Origin: an uncultured Eubacteriales bacterium
GTDB lineage: Bacteria; Bacillota; Clostridia; Christensenellales; UBA1242
DNA: 11,131 nt
Direction of reading: 5' to 3'
NCBI GenBank assembly: GCA_900556185.1
Contig: USNN01000025.1
Location: forward strand, 1-11,131
A model generated the notes under the pieces. It made no database searches and had not been told where the DNA came from. It worked only from the letters and a program-made list of their open reading frames with translations. This document shows positions 5,456 to 11,131 of this stretch, in pieces. Position numbers and translations under genes: made by a program. Position 1 is the first letter of the stretch. Each line of letters begins with the position of its first letter.

Positions 5456-5691
5456 TGTTTGTACTCAATTAAAGCTTGTGCTAATTGGTCTGGGCAAGAT
5501 GTGTTGTTTCGGCATTGAATACCCTTTAATAATTCAATAACTTCATCAATTGTTCTACCCTTTACAAGTCTTGATACACCTTGCAAGTTTCCAGAGCAAC
5601 CACCAATAAATTTGATGGTTTTAATTTTATCTCCGTCAAAATCTAGTATTATTTGTCTTGAGCAAACTCCTTTTGGATAATAGCTAAACAT
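5437..5691 (-). CDS. TIGR03905-family TSCPD domain protein
   Basis: This is a small 84-residue protein with the full family pattern: KGVCSRQI near the N-terminus, IKFIGGCSGNLQGVSRLVKG, IELLKGIQC and the eponymous TSCPDQLAQAL near the C-terminus. Cysteines in VCS, GGCSG, IQC and SCPD are conserved and suggest metal or redox chemistry, but no reaction is established that I know of. A related TSCPD domain occurs at the end of some ribonucleotide reductases. AAGGGGG lies about eight bases before the ATG. It follows the DUF4364 regulator on the same strand after a 25-base gap, so the two are probably one operon. The stop codon falls inside the shared terminator hairpin. Confidence 0.9.
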   Translation of the reverse strand: MFSYYPKGVCSRQIILDFDGDKIKTIKFIGGCSGNLQGVSRLVKGRTIDEVIELLKGIQCRNNTSCPDQLAQALIEYKQKSINE

Positions 5692-5716
5692 ATATAGTCC
5701 CCCTTAAAAAATTGAA

Positions 5717-6247
5717 TTAACTAAGTAGTGTGTCGTAAATGTTTCCGTATACCTTGCTTGCGTTTTCTTCCCAGTTTCGTTGAATGTCTTTTGCAACTTG
5801 TTGAGTGCTGGCGTTTAGTTTAATTTCTAGGTCGGTGCTGGTTGGCTCAACAATTTTTAATATTACGGTATACGAACCATCTTTGTTTTTTATTAGGTCG
5901 CTAAAATATTCTTGCTTTCTTTTAAATACTAGTTTGTTCTTGTGGATAAAGTCTGCCATCTCCTCTTTTAAACTTGTCGGTATTTCGTTAAAAAAGTACG
6001 ATAAGCAAGACCTGCCTTCAGTTGTTATTTTGTAGTATTTATCTTTTTGAATAGATTTAACTTCTTGAATGTATCCAGACTTTGCTAGTTCTGATATGGC
6101 AATTTTGCAAGTGAAATAACTGACCCATTTTGTTTGGTAGTAGCAGATGTCTATAATTGTGTCTTCGGTTAAATCACATTCCATTTTGTCTAAAACATAA
6201 AGAAGAATTAACTTTCCTGTTGTTTCATTACTTGAATACTGAATCAT
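5717..6247 (-). CDS. DUF4364 family winged-helix protein
   Basis: The 176-residue product fits DUF4364, a clostridial family predicted to be PadR-like winged-helix DNA-binding regulators. The N-terminal ~80 residues hold a wing-helix layout (KLILLYVLDKMECDLTEDTI, then AISELAKSGYIQEV and KYYKITTEGRSCLSYF). The C-terminal part is a helical/strand domain ending in NIYDTLLS. I choose the ATG at 6245-6247: AGGAAG is six bases upstream, and a promoter lies right behind it. A TTG at 6275-6277 would add ten residues but overlaps the transcription start. The downstream co-operonic gene is the TSCPD protein, and a divergent operon of unknown genes starts at 6400, so either could be its target. Autoregulation is plausible but unproven. 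Confidence 0.85.
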   Translation of the reverse strand: MIQYSSNETTGKLILLYVLDKMECDLTEDTIIDICYYQTKWVSYFTCKIAISELAKSGYIQEVKSIQKDKYYKITTEGRSCLSYFFNEIPTSLKEEMADFIHKNKLVFKRKQEYFSDLIKNKDGSYTVILKIVEPTSTDLEIKLNASTQQVAKDIQRNWEENASKVYGNIYDTLLS

Positions 6248-6280
6248 ATCTCGCTTCCTAATAATTATTTTAGCCAAATA

Positions 6281-6309
6281 ATTATACCAAAATTATTCTA
6301 AAAAGTGAA
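6281..6309 (-). promoter_or_regulatory. Promoter of the DUF4364-TSCPD operon
   Basis: On the reverse strand, TTCACT (6304-6309) and a perfect TATAAT (6281-6286) are 17 bases apart, with TGG before the -10 (extended). Initiation near 6274 gives a ~27-base leader holding the 10-bp perfect palindrome AATAATTATT (6260-6269), a possible operator. Such A/T palindromes also arise by chance. Confidence 0.7.
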
Positions 6310-6350
6310 TAGTATTTTTAAAAAATTTTTTCAATTTAATGATTATTTAT

Positions 6351-6379
6351 TTTTGATTTTTTTTCTCTTATGATAAAAT
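6351..6379 (+). promoter_or_regulatory. Probable extended -10 promoter of the 6400-7360 operon
   Basis: TGATAAAAT (6371-6379) is an extended -10 element. The -35 match (TTTTGA, 6351-6356, 17-base spacer) is poor. Initiation near 6386 leaves AAGGAG (6387-6392) and the ATG at 6400, which rules out the upstream in-frame ATG at 6370. Upstream lies an A-tract/T-tract run (about 6316-6331) that may bend the DNA. Confidence 0.5.
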
Positions 6380-6399
6380 ATCTAATAAGGAGATTACCA

Positions 6400-7122
6400 A
6401 TGAAAAAAGTGTTAAGTGAACAATTAGAAGAACTTAAACTAGCGTATGAAAATTTGGCATCGGCAACACTTGTGCTTGCTGAAAAAAACATAAGCAATAT
6501 ATTAAAAACAATCGCTAGTAGTAATGATATATACAATTTAATAGCGGAGAAAATTTTGGGCTACGATTTTAATTTAGATTACAATTCGGTTGTATCTGGA
6601 GAAATTAGCCTTAGTGATTTAATAGCATCTAAAAGGACCATACCATTTGTATTTTGCTTGTTAAATGAGGTAGATAACGGCAAAATTGAATTAGTAGATT
6701 TTATAAAACCAGTTTTTGGCAAAAATATAGATGTGGGGTATAGCGAACTAACAAATAACTTAATTAAAGAGTTTGTTAAAGATATAGAAGTAAATTTGGT
6801 AGGTGAAGATGGTTCGGTGGAAGACTATACGGACCCAGTTGCGTCACTAAACGAATTATTTACCGAAGAGCTTAAAAACCGAATATCTTATATTGTTAAA
6901 GACATAGTAGACATGCTTGGCATAAAAAAACGCGTGGATGCAGATATTGTTAAAGATGTGGATGTTATTGCATTTTCTATAGATACTTGCTTAGAATCTG
7001 GTCAATACGCTGGTGTGTTCGGGCTTTTAGCAGGGCTAAAAAACACAATAAAACCGTTAAAGTTTTTAAAGTCTGAAAGGGCAGAAATAGACACATTGTT
7101 AGATACCATATTTGCTTTATAG
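6400..7122 (+). CDS. Unrecognised acidic, mostly helical protein, 240 aa
   Basis: I do not recognise this protein. The start is ATG 6400, with AAGGAG seven bases upstream. The first ~35 residues (SEQLEELKLAYENLASATLV) look like an amphipathic or coiled-coil helix. The middle has alternating hydrophobic and acidic stretches (NEVDNGKIELVDFIKPVFGK), then EFVKDIEVNLVGEDGS and DPVASLNELFTEELKNR. The C-terminal third (VDVIAFSIDTCLESGQYAGV, then LKNTIKPLKFLKSERAEIDTL) is also helical. There is no signal peptide, membrane segment, nucleotide-binding motif or metal-ligand cluster. Base composition matches its neighbours, so it looks native. It leads a two-gene operon with a 76-residue coiled-coil protein whose start follows by seven bases, and it diverges from a DUF4364 regulator. 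A structural or scaffolding role is conceivable but not shown. Confidence 0.8.
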   Translation: MKKVLSEQLEELKLAYENLASATLVLAEKNISNILKTIASSNDIYNLIAEKILGYDFNLDYNSVVSGEISLSDLIASKRTIPFVFCLLNEVDNGKIELVDFIKPVFGKNIDVGYSELTNNLIKEFVKDIEVNLVGEDGSVEDYTDPVASLNELFTEELKNRISYIVKDIVDMLGIKKRVDADIVKDVDVIAFSIDTCLESGQYAGVFGLLAGLKNTIKPLKFLKSERAEIDTLLDTIFAL

Positions 7123-7129
7123 GAGATAT

Positions 7130-7360
7130 ATGAAAAAAGAGCAAACTAGGGAAGAACTGATAGAGTCCCTAAGAAATGAAATTGAAGAACTAAATAGCAA
7201 ATGTGCAGACGAAATTGCAAAAATAACCGAAGGTGTAAACTCTCGGATTTTGCCGTATGAAAAAGAAACAGAACTAGATGAAATTATAAATAAGTACACC
7301 AAATTGCTTGCTCCAAAAATTGTAGACCTAGAAGAACTAACAGGTGAAAACAAAGAATAA
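7130..7360 (+). CDS. Short coiled-coil protein, 76 aa, unrecognised
   Basis: I do not recognise this protein. It is highly charged, with a heptad-like first half (REELIESLRNEIEELNSKCA, then DEIAKI) that should form a coiled coil, and a second helical region (ETELDEIINKYTKLLAPKIV, then DLEEL). There are no membrane segments. The ATG at 7130 has AGGAGA at 7121-7126, overlapping the stop codon of the preceding gene, which shows tight coupling. An upstream TTG at 7112 is rejected because it lies before that site. A terminator follows two bases after the stop. The likely role is as a partner of the 240-residue protein, inferred only from coupling and the coiled-coil character. Confidence 0.78.
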   Translation: MKKEQTREELIESLRNEIEELNSKCADEIAKITEGVNSRILPYEKETELDEIINKYTKLLAPKIVDLEELTGENKE

Positions 7361-7361
7361 C

Positions 7362-7391
7362 AAAAAGCACCCACTTTTGTGAGTGCTTTTT
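7362..7391. terminator. Bidirectional terminator between the unknown operon and tRNA-Glu
   Basis: AAAAAGCAC-C-CAC (7362-7374) pairs with GTG-A-GTGCTTTTT (7379-7391) around a TTTT loop with one internal mismatch. T-runs on both strands let it end the forward operon and the reverse-strand tRNA transcript, whose CCA end is only five bases away. Confidence 0.85.
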
Positions 7392-7395
7392 AGTT

Positions 7396-7470
7396 TGGTA
7401 CCACCACGGAGATTCGAACTCCGATTTCCAGCGTGAGAGGCTAGCGTCCTAACCCTTAGACGATGATGGC
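7396..7470 (-). tRNA. tRNA-Glu (anticodon CUC)
   Basis: The 75-nt cloverleaf is read on the reverse strand. The acceptor arm is GCCATCA against TGGTGGT, with a G-U first pair and another G-U inside. The D stem is GTCT/GGAC around AAGGGTTA. The anticodon stem is CTAGC/GCTGG around loop CTCTCAC, giving anticodon CTC, which reads GAG as glutamate. The T arm is CGGAG-TTCGAAT-CTCCG, the discriminator is A, and CCA is encoded. The D-arm sequence GTCT...GGTTAGGAC is typical of bacterial tRNA-Glu. The UUC isoacceptor is the usual essential one, so this is probably an additional GAG-specific gene. Its promoter and terminator are both its own or shared with neighbours, making a single-gene unit. Confidence 0.93.
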
Positions 7471-7483
7471 AAATTCAATTTAC

Positions 7484-7512
7484 TTGCCTATTATAGCATA
7501 TTGTGTTATAAT
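7484..7512 (+). promoter_or_regulatory. Promoter of comEC-holA
   Basis: TTGCCT (7484-7489) and TATAAT (7507-7512) are 17 bases apart, with TGT before the -10 (extended). Initiation near 7519 is 28 bases before the comEC ATG. It interleaves with the opposing tRNA promoter. Confidence 0.7.
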
Positions 7513-7519
7513 AAATCAA
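7490..7519 (-). promoter_or_regulatory. Promoter of tRNA-Glu
   Basis: On the reverse strand, TTGATT (7514-7519) and TATAAT (7490-7495) are 18 bases apart, with TGC before the -10 (extended). Initiation near 7483 leaves about a dozen bases of 5' leader before the tRNA. Its -10 lies in the spacer of the comEC promoter. Confidence 0.7.
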
Positions 7520-7546
7520 GAGATTTAGGGATTTTTTAGAGAACTG

Positions 7547-9082
7547 ATGAAGAAATTAATGAACATAAGACCCATATTCTTTTTCGCATTATCGCTAGTA
7601 ATTGGTGGATATGTAGTTACTGCTTGCAGAGTTTATGAGTGGGTTGTGTTTTTAATTTTGGGCGTTTTACTTGGGCTTATAATATTAGGCGTTGTAGATG
7701 TAATTATAAATAAACGAATTAAACTGTTTAGTTTAATTATATGCACTATTGTGTTACCAGTAATATTAGCCGAGTTGTTGGTTGGTGGCAGTGTAGATAA
7801 AAGATTGAATAATTATAATTATACAGGAACCTATACAATTAGTGGTACTGTTGTAGAAGGTGGCACACAAGACTCAACCACAAGCGTAAATTTAAATAAT
7901 GTAACTATTTTCGATAACTCTGGTGGGCGCCATAAAATAACTGGAGTCGTTCGGGTTATAGAGTTTGAAACACCAAAAGAAAGTGTATCGGCTGGCGATA
8001 GAATTACCATAACGGGTCGCTATAAAAACACATACCTTGAAAAATTAAAAGAAAGCCCACTAAATGCAAATTCTAGAGTGGGGTATGTCACAAAGGCAAA
8101 ACTTATAACAAAAGAATCAGGCAAGGGTGTTAAGTATAACATATTAAAGTGGGCAAGAAACACAATAAAAGCAAATTTATCTGGTGATGCAGGTGAAGTT
8201 GCTTACGCTATGATATTTGGTGATAAAACATTTTTAAGCGAAGACCTAAGGGATGAGTTTAATGCAACGGGGTTATCGCATATTTTAGCAGTATCTGGCT
8301 TGCACGTAGGTTTTATTACGATAATTTTATCCTTTGTTCTTAAATTATTTATAAAGAAGAAAAATGTTGTAAGTTTGCTTATTATTGTTGGGTTACTTAT
8401 CTACGCTTATTTATGTTCGTTTTCTCCATCGGTTGTAAGAGCGGTTTGTATGGCGGGAGTTGCAAGTCTTGCTATGGTGAATGGTGCAATGTATGACCAA
8501 GTTAATGCTATAAGTGTTGCTGGTATAATAAATGTGTTTATGTCGCCAACAAATATATTCAACATTGGATTTTTGCTTTCTTTTGCGGTAGTATTTTCCA
8601 TTATAACGTTCTCTAAAAAATTCTTGTTTTATTTTGATGGAATTTTGCCAGAAAAACTAGCTGGACTTTTGTCTGTTTCGCTGTCAGCGTTCATTGGTGG
8701 GCTTCCAATAATGTTGTATTACTTTAATAGTTTGTCTATAATATCGCTTGTTATGAATATCGTGATTGTTCCACTTATTAGTTTTGTATTTATAATTTTA
8801 GTTGGTGCACTTATTATAAGTTTTATTTTACCAATATTTAAAGAAGCAATGCTTGTTATTCCAAACTTTATAATAGTGTGCTTAAATAAAGTTGTTTCTG
8901 TGTTTGGGAGTCTTGACAGAGCGGTCGTTCCAGCGTATATTAATTATGTACAATTGTTGCTGGGTGTTTTGGTTATTTTAATGTGTGGCGATTTAACGTT
9001 TTACCCATACAAGAAAACGATATATAGAACTGCCGCGGTTGGTTATTGCTTGATTTGTGTGGTATCTAGTTTAGCAATGTAA
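7547..9082 (+). CDS. comEC: ComEC/Rec2 family DNA-uptake membrane channel, lacking the metallo-beta-lactamase domain
   Basis: ComEC forms the inner-membrane channel for single-stranded DNA during natural transformation. The 511-residue product shows N-terminal helices (about 8-80) and an extracellular OB-fold-like DUF4131 region (about 90-190: TYTISGTVVEG, then ISAGDR-like VSAGDRITITGRYK). The Competence domain follows, with the hallmark FGDKTFLSEDLRDEFNATGL and SHILAVSGLHVG (243-255), SPSVVRA (293-299) and further helices to the C-terminus. Bacillus ComEC is about 776 residues with a C-terminal metallo-beta-lactamase-like nuclease domain. That domain is absent here, and holA follows at once, so this is a two-domain form. 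The ribosome binding site before ATG 7547 is weak; ATG 7559 is an alternative. Whether the organism is competent cannot be judged, since comEA and comFA are not in view. Confidence 0.92.
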   Translation: MKKLMNIRPIFFFALSLVIGGYVVTACRVYEWVVFLILGVLLGLIILGVVDVIINKRIKLFSLIICTIVLPVILAELLVGGSVDKRLNNYNYTGTYTISGTVVEGGTQDSTTSVNLNNVTIFDNSGGRHKITGVVRVIEFETPKESVSAGDRITITGRYKNTYLEKLKESPLNANSRVGYVTKAKLITKESGKGVKYNILKWARNTIKANLSGDAGEVAYAMIFGDKTFLSEDLRDEFNATGLSHILAVSGLHVGFITIILSFVLKLFIKKKNVVSLLIIVGLLIYAYLCSFSPSVVRAVCMAGVASLAMVNGAMYDQVNAISVAGIINVFMSPTNIFNIGFLLSFAVVFSIITFSKKFLFYFDGILPEKLAGLLSVSLSAFIGGLPIMLYYFNSLSIISLVMNIVIVPLISFVFIILVGALIISFILPIFKEAMLVIPNFIIVCLNKVVSVFGSLDRAVVPAYINYVQLLLGVLVILMCGDLTFYPYKKTIYRTAAVGYCLICVVSSLAM

Positions 9083-9091
9083 GGAGAAGAA

Positions 9092-10051
9092 ATGAAATTT
9101 GTAGAACTAAAAAAATCTTTGCAAAATAATTTGAGTAATTGTTACTTACTAGAGGGCGAAGATAGATATGTTGTAAATAATGCACTTTCGTTAATTGAAA
9201 AAAGAGTAAATCTTGTGTTGCCTGATGTAAACAAAATTGTGTTTGATGAAGACAACGCAAATATAGAAGATATTGTTTTTCAACTAGAATCTCTGCCGTT
9301 TGGTGATAACTATAAGTTAATTGTTTTAAAAAATACAAAACCAGTTGGTGATATAAAGGCACTAGAAAAATCGTTAAAACACTTGGCAGATTTTATTGTG
9401 TTTGTGGTGTGTTCTTATGCAAGTTGCCCGCTTACAAAAATGGTGAAAAATTATGCCGAGATGGTAGACTGCTCTAAACTAGACGCAAAAACGATTGCAG
9501 TTTTTATTGGTGGCAAGTTAAAGCAGTTTGGGGTAGGGATAGAACAATCTGCGATGGAAAAATTAATCACCTATACATCGTCTAATATGGCAAGAATAGA
9601 AACTGAACTCAATAAATTGGCATCCATGGGCGAGCCAGTTATAACCGAAAAACTGGTAGACAAATATGTGATTAAAGATAAAGAATACCAAATTTATGAA
9701 CTCGCAGATTATTTAAGCAAACGAGAAGCAGATAAGGCATACGACCTAGCACAAACCTTAATTATGCAAGAAAAAAATCCTGTTGGCTTTATTCAATATT
9801 TGTATACAACTTTTAGAAAATTATTGCTAGTTAGTTTGTCGGTTAGTGAGTCAGACGAAACTTTAGCCGATGTATTTAAGTGTAAGCCATATGCAATTAA
9901 GTTTTTGCGTACACAGGCAAAAAAGTTTACTCCAAAGCAATTAAAAAACATAACCAATAGTTTGGCTAGCCTAGAATATGATATTAAAAACGGCAAGGCA
10001 AATGTAGATAACGCAGTGGATATAATTTTAGCAAAAATTTTAAATGAGTAA
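9092..10051 (+). CDS. holA: DNA polymerase III subunit delta
   Basis: Delta is the clamp-loader subunit that opens the beta sliding clamp in the replisome. The 319-residue product has the family start (NCYLLEGEDRYVVNNALSLI), the helical AAA-like N-terminal domain with FGDNYKLIVLKNTKP, a middle domain with LITYTSSNMARIETELNKLA (near-signature for delta), and a C-terminal collar domain (NPVGFIQYLYTTFRKLLLVS). It is slightly shorter than Bacillus HolA (about 347). Start: AAGGAGAAGA overlaps the comEC stop codon (9080-9082), with the ATG nine bases after the stop, so comEC and holA are co-transcribed and coupled. Gene order comEC-holA with rpsT reversed downstream is typical of Firmicutes and supports the call. 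Confidence 0.95.
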   Translation: MKFVELKKSLQNNLSNCYLLEGEDRYVVNNALSLIEKRVNLVLPDVNKIVFDEDNANIEDIVFQLESLPFGDNYKLIVLKNTKPVGDIKALEKSLKHLADFIVFVVCSYASCPLTKMVKNYAEMVDCSKLDAKTIAVFIGGKLKQFGVGIEQSAMEKLITYTSSNMARIETELNKLASMGEPVITEKLVDKYVIKDKEYQIYELADYLSKREADKAYDLAQTLIMQEKNPVGFIQYLYTTFRKLLLVSLSVSESDETLADVFKCKPYAIKFLRTQAKKFTPKQLKNITNSLASLEYDIKNGKANVDNAVDIILAKILNE

Positions 10052-10094
10052 TAAAAAACCACACCCAAACCTTAGGGTGTGGTAATTTTATTTT
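10052..10094. terminator. Bidirectional terminator between holA and rpsT
   Basis: CCACACCC (10059-10066) and GGGTGTGG (10075-10082) form a perfect 8-bp stem with an 8-base loop. The reverse strand continues into a T-run (complement of AAAAAA, 10053-10058), making it strong for rpsT. The forward strand has a looser TAATTTTATTTT tail for holA. Confidence 0.88.
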
Positions 10095-10100
10095 AGAGCA

Positions 10101-10376
10101 TTACTTGCTTTCTTTTTTTGCAGAATCTAACTTCTTAGATAAAGAACTCTTTCTGTTGTTAGCAGCATTTTTATGAAGAACGCCGTTAGTTACAGATTTA
10201 TCAATAACCTTAAAGGTTTCTGGTAACAACTTTTCTGCGTTTTCGATTTCGTTAGCTTCAACAGCCTTGTTAAACTTCTTTATTTGTGTTTTTAACTTAG
10301 ATGTGTTGCTTTTATTTTTAGCAGTATTTCTTGCTGTTACTTCAACTCTTTTTTGTGCTGATTTGATGTTTGCCAT
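10101..10376 (-). CDS. rpsT: 30S ribosomal protein S20
   Basis: S20 binds 16S rRNA early in small-subunit assembly. The 91-residue, Lys-rich, all-helical product has the family signature at both ends: ANIKSAQKRVEVTARNTAKN at the start and TNGVLHKNAANNRKSSLSKKL near the C-terminus. Length is normal (about 85-90). AAAGGAG lies on the reverse strand about 12 bases before the ATG, which is a long spacing. Between them is a three-codon reading frame (ATG ATA GAA TAA, 10376-10387) whose stop overlaps the rpsT ATG. The gene has its own promoter and a strong terminator, and diverges from gpr, as in Bacillus. Confidence 0.96.
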   Translation of the reverse strand: MANIKSAQKRVEVTARNTAKNKSNTSKLKTQIKKFNKAVEANEIENAEKLLPETFKVIDKSVTNGVLHKNAANNRKSSLSKKLDSAKKESK

Positions 10377-10412
10377 TATTCTATCATGCTCCTTTCTTTA
10401 TTATCAAAAGGA

Positions 10413-10441
10413 ATTTTATCATATTTAGTTGATTATTGCAA
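10413..10441 (-). promoter_or_regulatory. Promoter of rpsT
   Basis: On the reverse strand, TTGCAA (10436-10441) and TAAAAT (10413-10418) are 17 bases apart, with TGA before the -10 (extended). Initiation near 10406 gives a ~30-base leader. Confidence 0.65.
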
Positions 10442-10492
10442 GTGATTTTGTTAAATTTGTTTAAATAATATTTAGTTCGCAATAATTTATTT

Positions 10493-11131
10493 ATGAGAAA
10501 TATAGGTAGATATTACGGTGCCGAATTTGCTAAAATTTTGGCTAACAAAAAAAACAAAGAAAATATATATGGCGTTAAGTATAAAACAGTTAAATTTAAT
10601 GGCGTTAGTGGGGTAGAAGTAAACTTAGATGACTTTAATTCGGTTGGGGCAAGTTCTGGATTATATTACACCTTTGATGGCGAAAACAAACCCACAGATA
10701 AACTTATAAAAGCATTATCAAGAGCAATAAAACTAATGCTACCAACGGAATATAACAAAGTGCTAGTGCTTGGTATGGGTAATGATTCAATTGTGTCAGA
10801 TACATTAGGGACACAATCGGTAAAGTTATTAAATATCAATAAACTTGGTGAAAACTATGCCAAGTTTTGTCCACTTGTAAAAGGTAAAACTGGGCTTGAT
10901 AGTTTTAGTGTTATTAAGGGTATAACCAGTGTATTTAAGCCAGATGTAGTAGTTGTGGTGGATAGTTTACTAACAACAGAACTCGCTAGGCTTGGGTCTA
11001 GTTTTCAGCTTACAGATGCGGGCATTACCCCAGGTTCGGCAGTGGGGAATAATAAGTGCAATTTAACCGCAAAAACACTAGACTGCAAAACTATTATTTC
11101 TATTGGTGTTCCTGGAAAGTTCTTAGATATA
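10493..11131 (+). CDS. gpr: Spore germination protease GPR (family A25), divergent, 3' end outside window
   Basis: GPR degrades small acid-soluble spore proteins at germination. The open frame from ATG 10493 runs 213 codons to the window edge without a stop. Family features are VLVLGMGN (residues 90-97), the Asp in VSDTLG (D103), LVKGKTGLDS, KPDVVVVVDSLL (D157), FQLTDAGITPGSAVGNN (171-187) and IISIGVPG. D103 and D157 fall where the two aspartates thought to be essential for this atypical aspartic protease lie (alignment from memory). The N-terminus is shorter than usual and lacks the TDLAxE motif and the propeptide processing region. No Shine-Dalgarno is visible before the ATG, and an in-frame stop at 10466-10468 prevents a much earlier start. 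Synteny (divergent from rpsT, after comEC-holA) fits gpr. A sigma-G/F promoter would be expected; I cannot identify one clearly. Confidence 0.88.
   Translation, partial: MRNIGRYYGAEFAKILANKKNKENIYGVKYKTVKFNGVSGVEVNLDDFNSVGASSGLYYTFDGENKPTDKLIKALSRAIKLMLPTEYNKVLVLGMGNDSIVSDTLGTQSVKLLNINKLGENYAKFCPLVKGKTGLDSFSVIKGITSVFKPDVVVVVDSLLTTELARLGSSFQLTDAGITPGSAVGNNKCNLTAKTLDCKTIISIGVPGKFLDI

Noticed and set aside
6310..6345. A-tract/T-tract run read as a terminator
   Set aside because: The self-complementary A/T run has no G/C stem and sits between divergent promoters, so it is more likely curved promoter DNA.
6370..6399. Upstream ATG for the 240-aa protein
   Set aside because: It overlaps the -10 element, and AAGGAG lies just before ATG 6400 instead.
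7117..7374. 85-codon reverse-strand ORF opposite the coiled-coil gene
   Set aside because: It is Ser-rich antisense of a charged coiled coil, a common shadow pattern, and overlaps the terminator; no ribosome binding site supports it.
1..11131. CRISPR array, insertion sequence or phage module
   Set aside because: I saw no regularly spaced repeats, transposase or integrase motifs, or terminal inverted repeats flanking the 5' patch.

Overview
The window looks like a low-GC, endospore-forming member of the Firmicutes, probably an uncultured Clostridia. The grounds are A/T-rich genes (one hand-counted 60-base block, 2881-2940, has 18 G/C), strong AGGAG-type ribosome binding sites, a germination-protease (GPR) gene, and small families common in Clostridia (DUF4364, TIGR03905/TSCPD, DUF1846, DUF378). 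The order comEC-holA-rpsT(reverse)-gpr is the classic Firmicutes arrangement.

Layout. Bases 1 to about 925 are different in character. They are richer in G/C (34 of 60 bases in both 481-540 and 601-660) and hold gene remnants: the tail of an unknown ORF, a small unknown protein, a metallophosphoesterase decayed by truncation, internal deletion and frameshift, and the first ~46 codons of an AAA-type ATPase with its own promoter and repeat-bearing leader. That ATPase fragment runs in frame into the last ~53 codons of phosphoglycerate kinase. This is either a real insertion or deletion junction that destroyed pgk at this locus, or an assembly misjoin; the sequence alone cannot decide.

From about 930 the window is a coherent chromosome segment. 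A glycolytic operon (pgk tail, tpiA, gpmI, a small two-helix membrane protein) is tightly coupled, with 0-1 base gaps or overlaps. Next come secG with its own promoter and terminator, a DUF378 membrane protein, and a DUF1846 protein that is shorter than its family. A bidirectional terminator separates these from a reverse-strand pair, a DUF4364 winged-helix regulator followed by a TSCPD protein. Divergent from that pair is a two-gene operon of unrecognised proteins (6400-7360).

A reverse-strand tRNA-Glu(CUC) sits between that operon's terminator and comEC; its promoter interleaves with the comEC promoter. comEC here lacks the usual C-terminal metallo-beta-lactamase domain and is coupled to holA (DNA polymerase III delta). 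A shared terminator follows, then rpsT on the reverse strand, then a divergent gpr that runs off the window end.

I see no CRISPR array, intact insertion sequence or complete defence system. The items most worth a second look are the ATPase/pgk junction, the altered GHSERR motif of triosephosphate isomerase, the short DUF1846 protein, the unknown pair at 6400-7360, and the divergent GPR. Every gap longer than 300 bases is accounted for by a gene or pseudogene.
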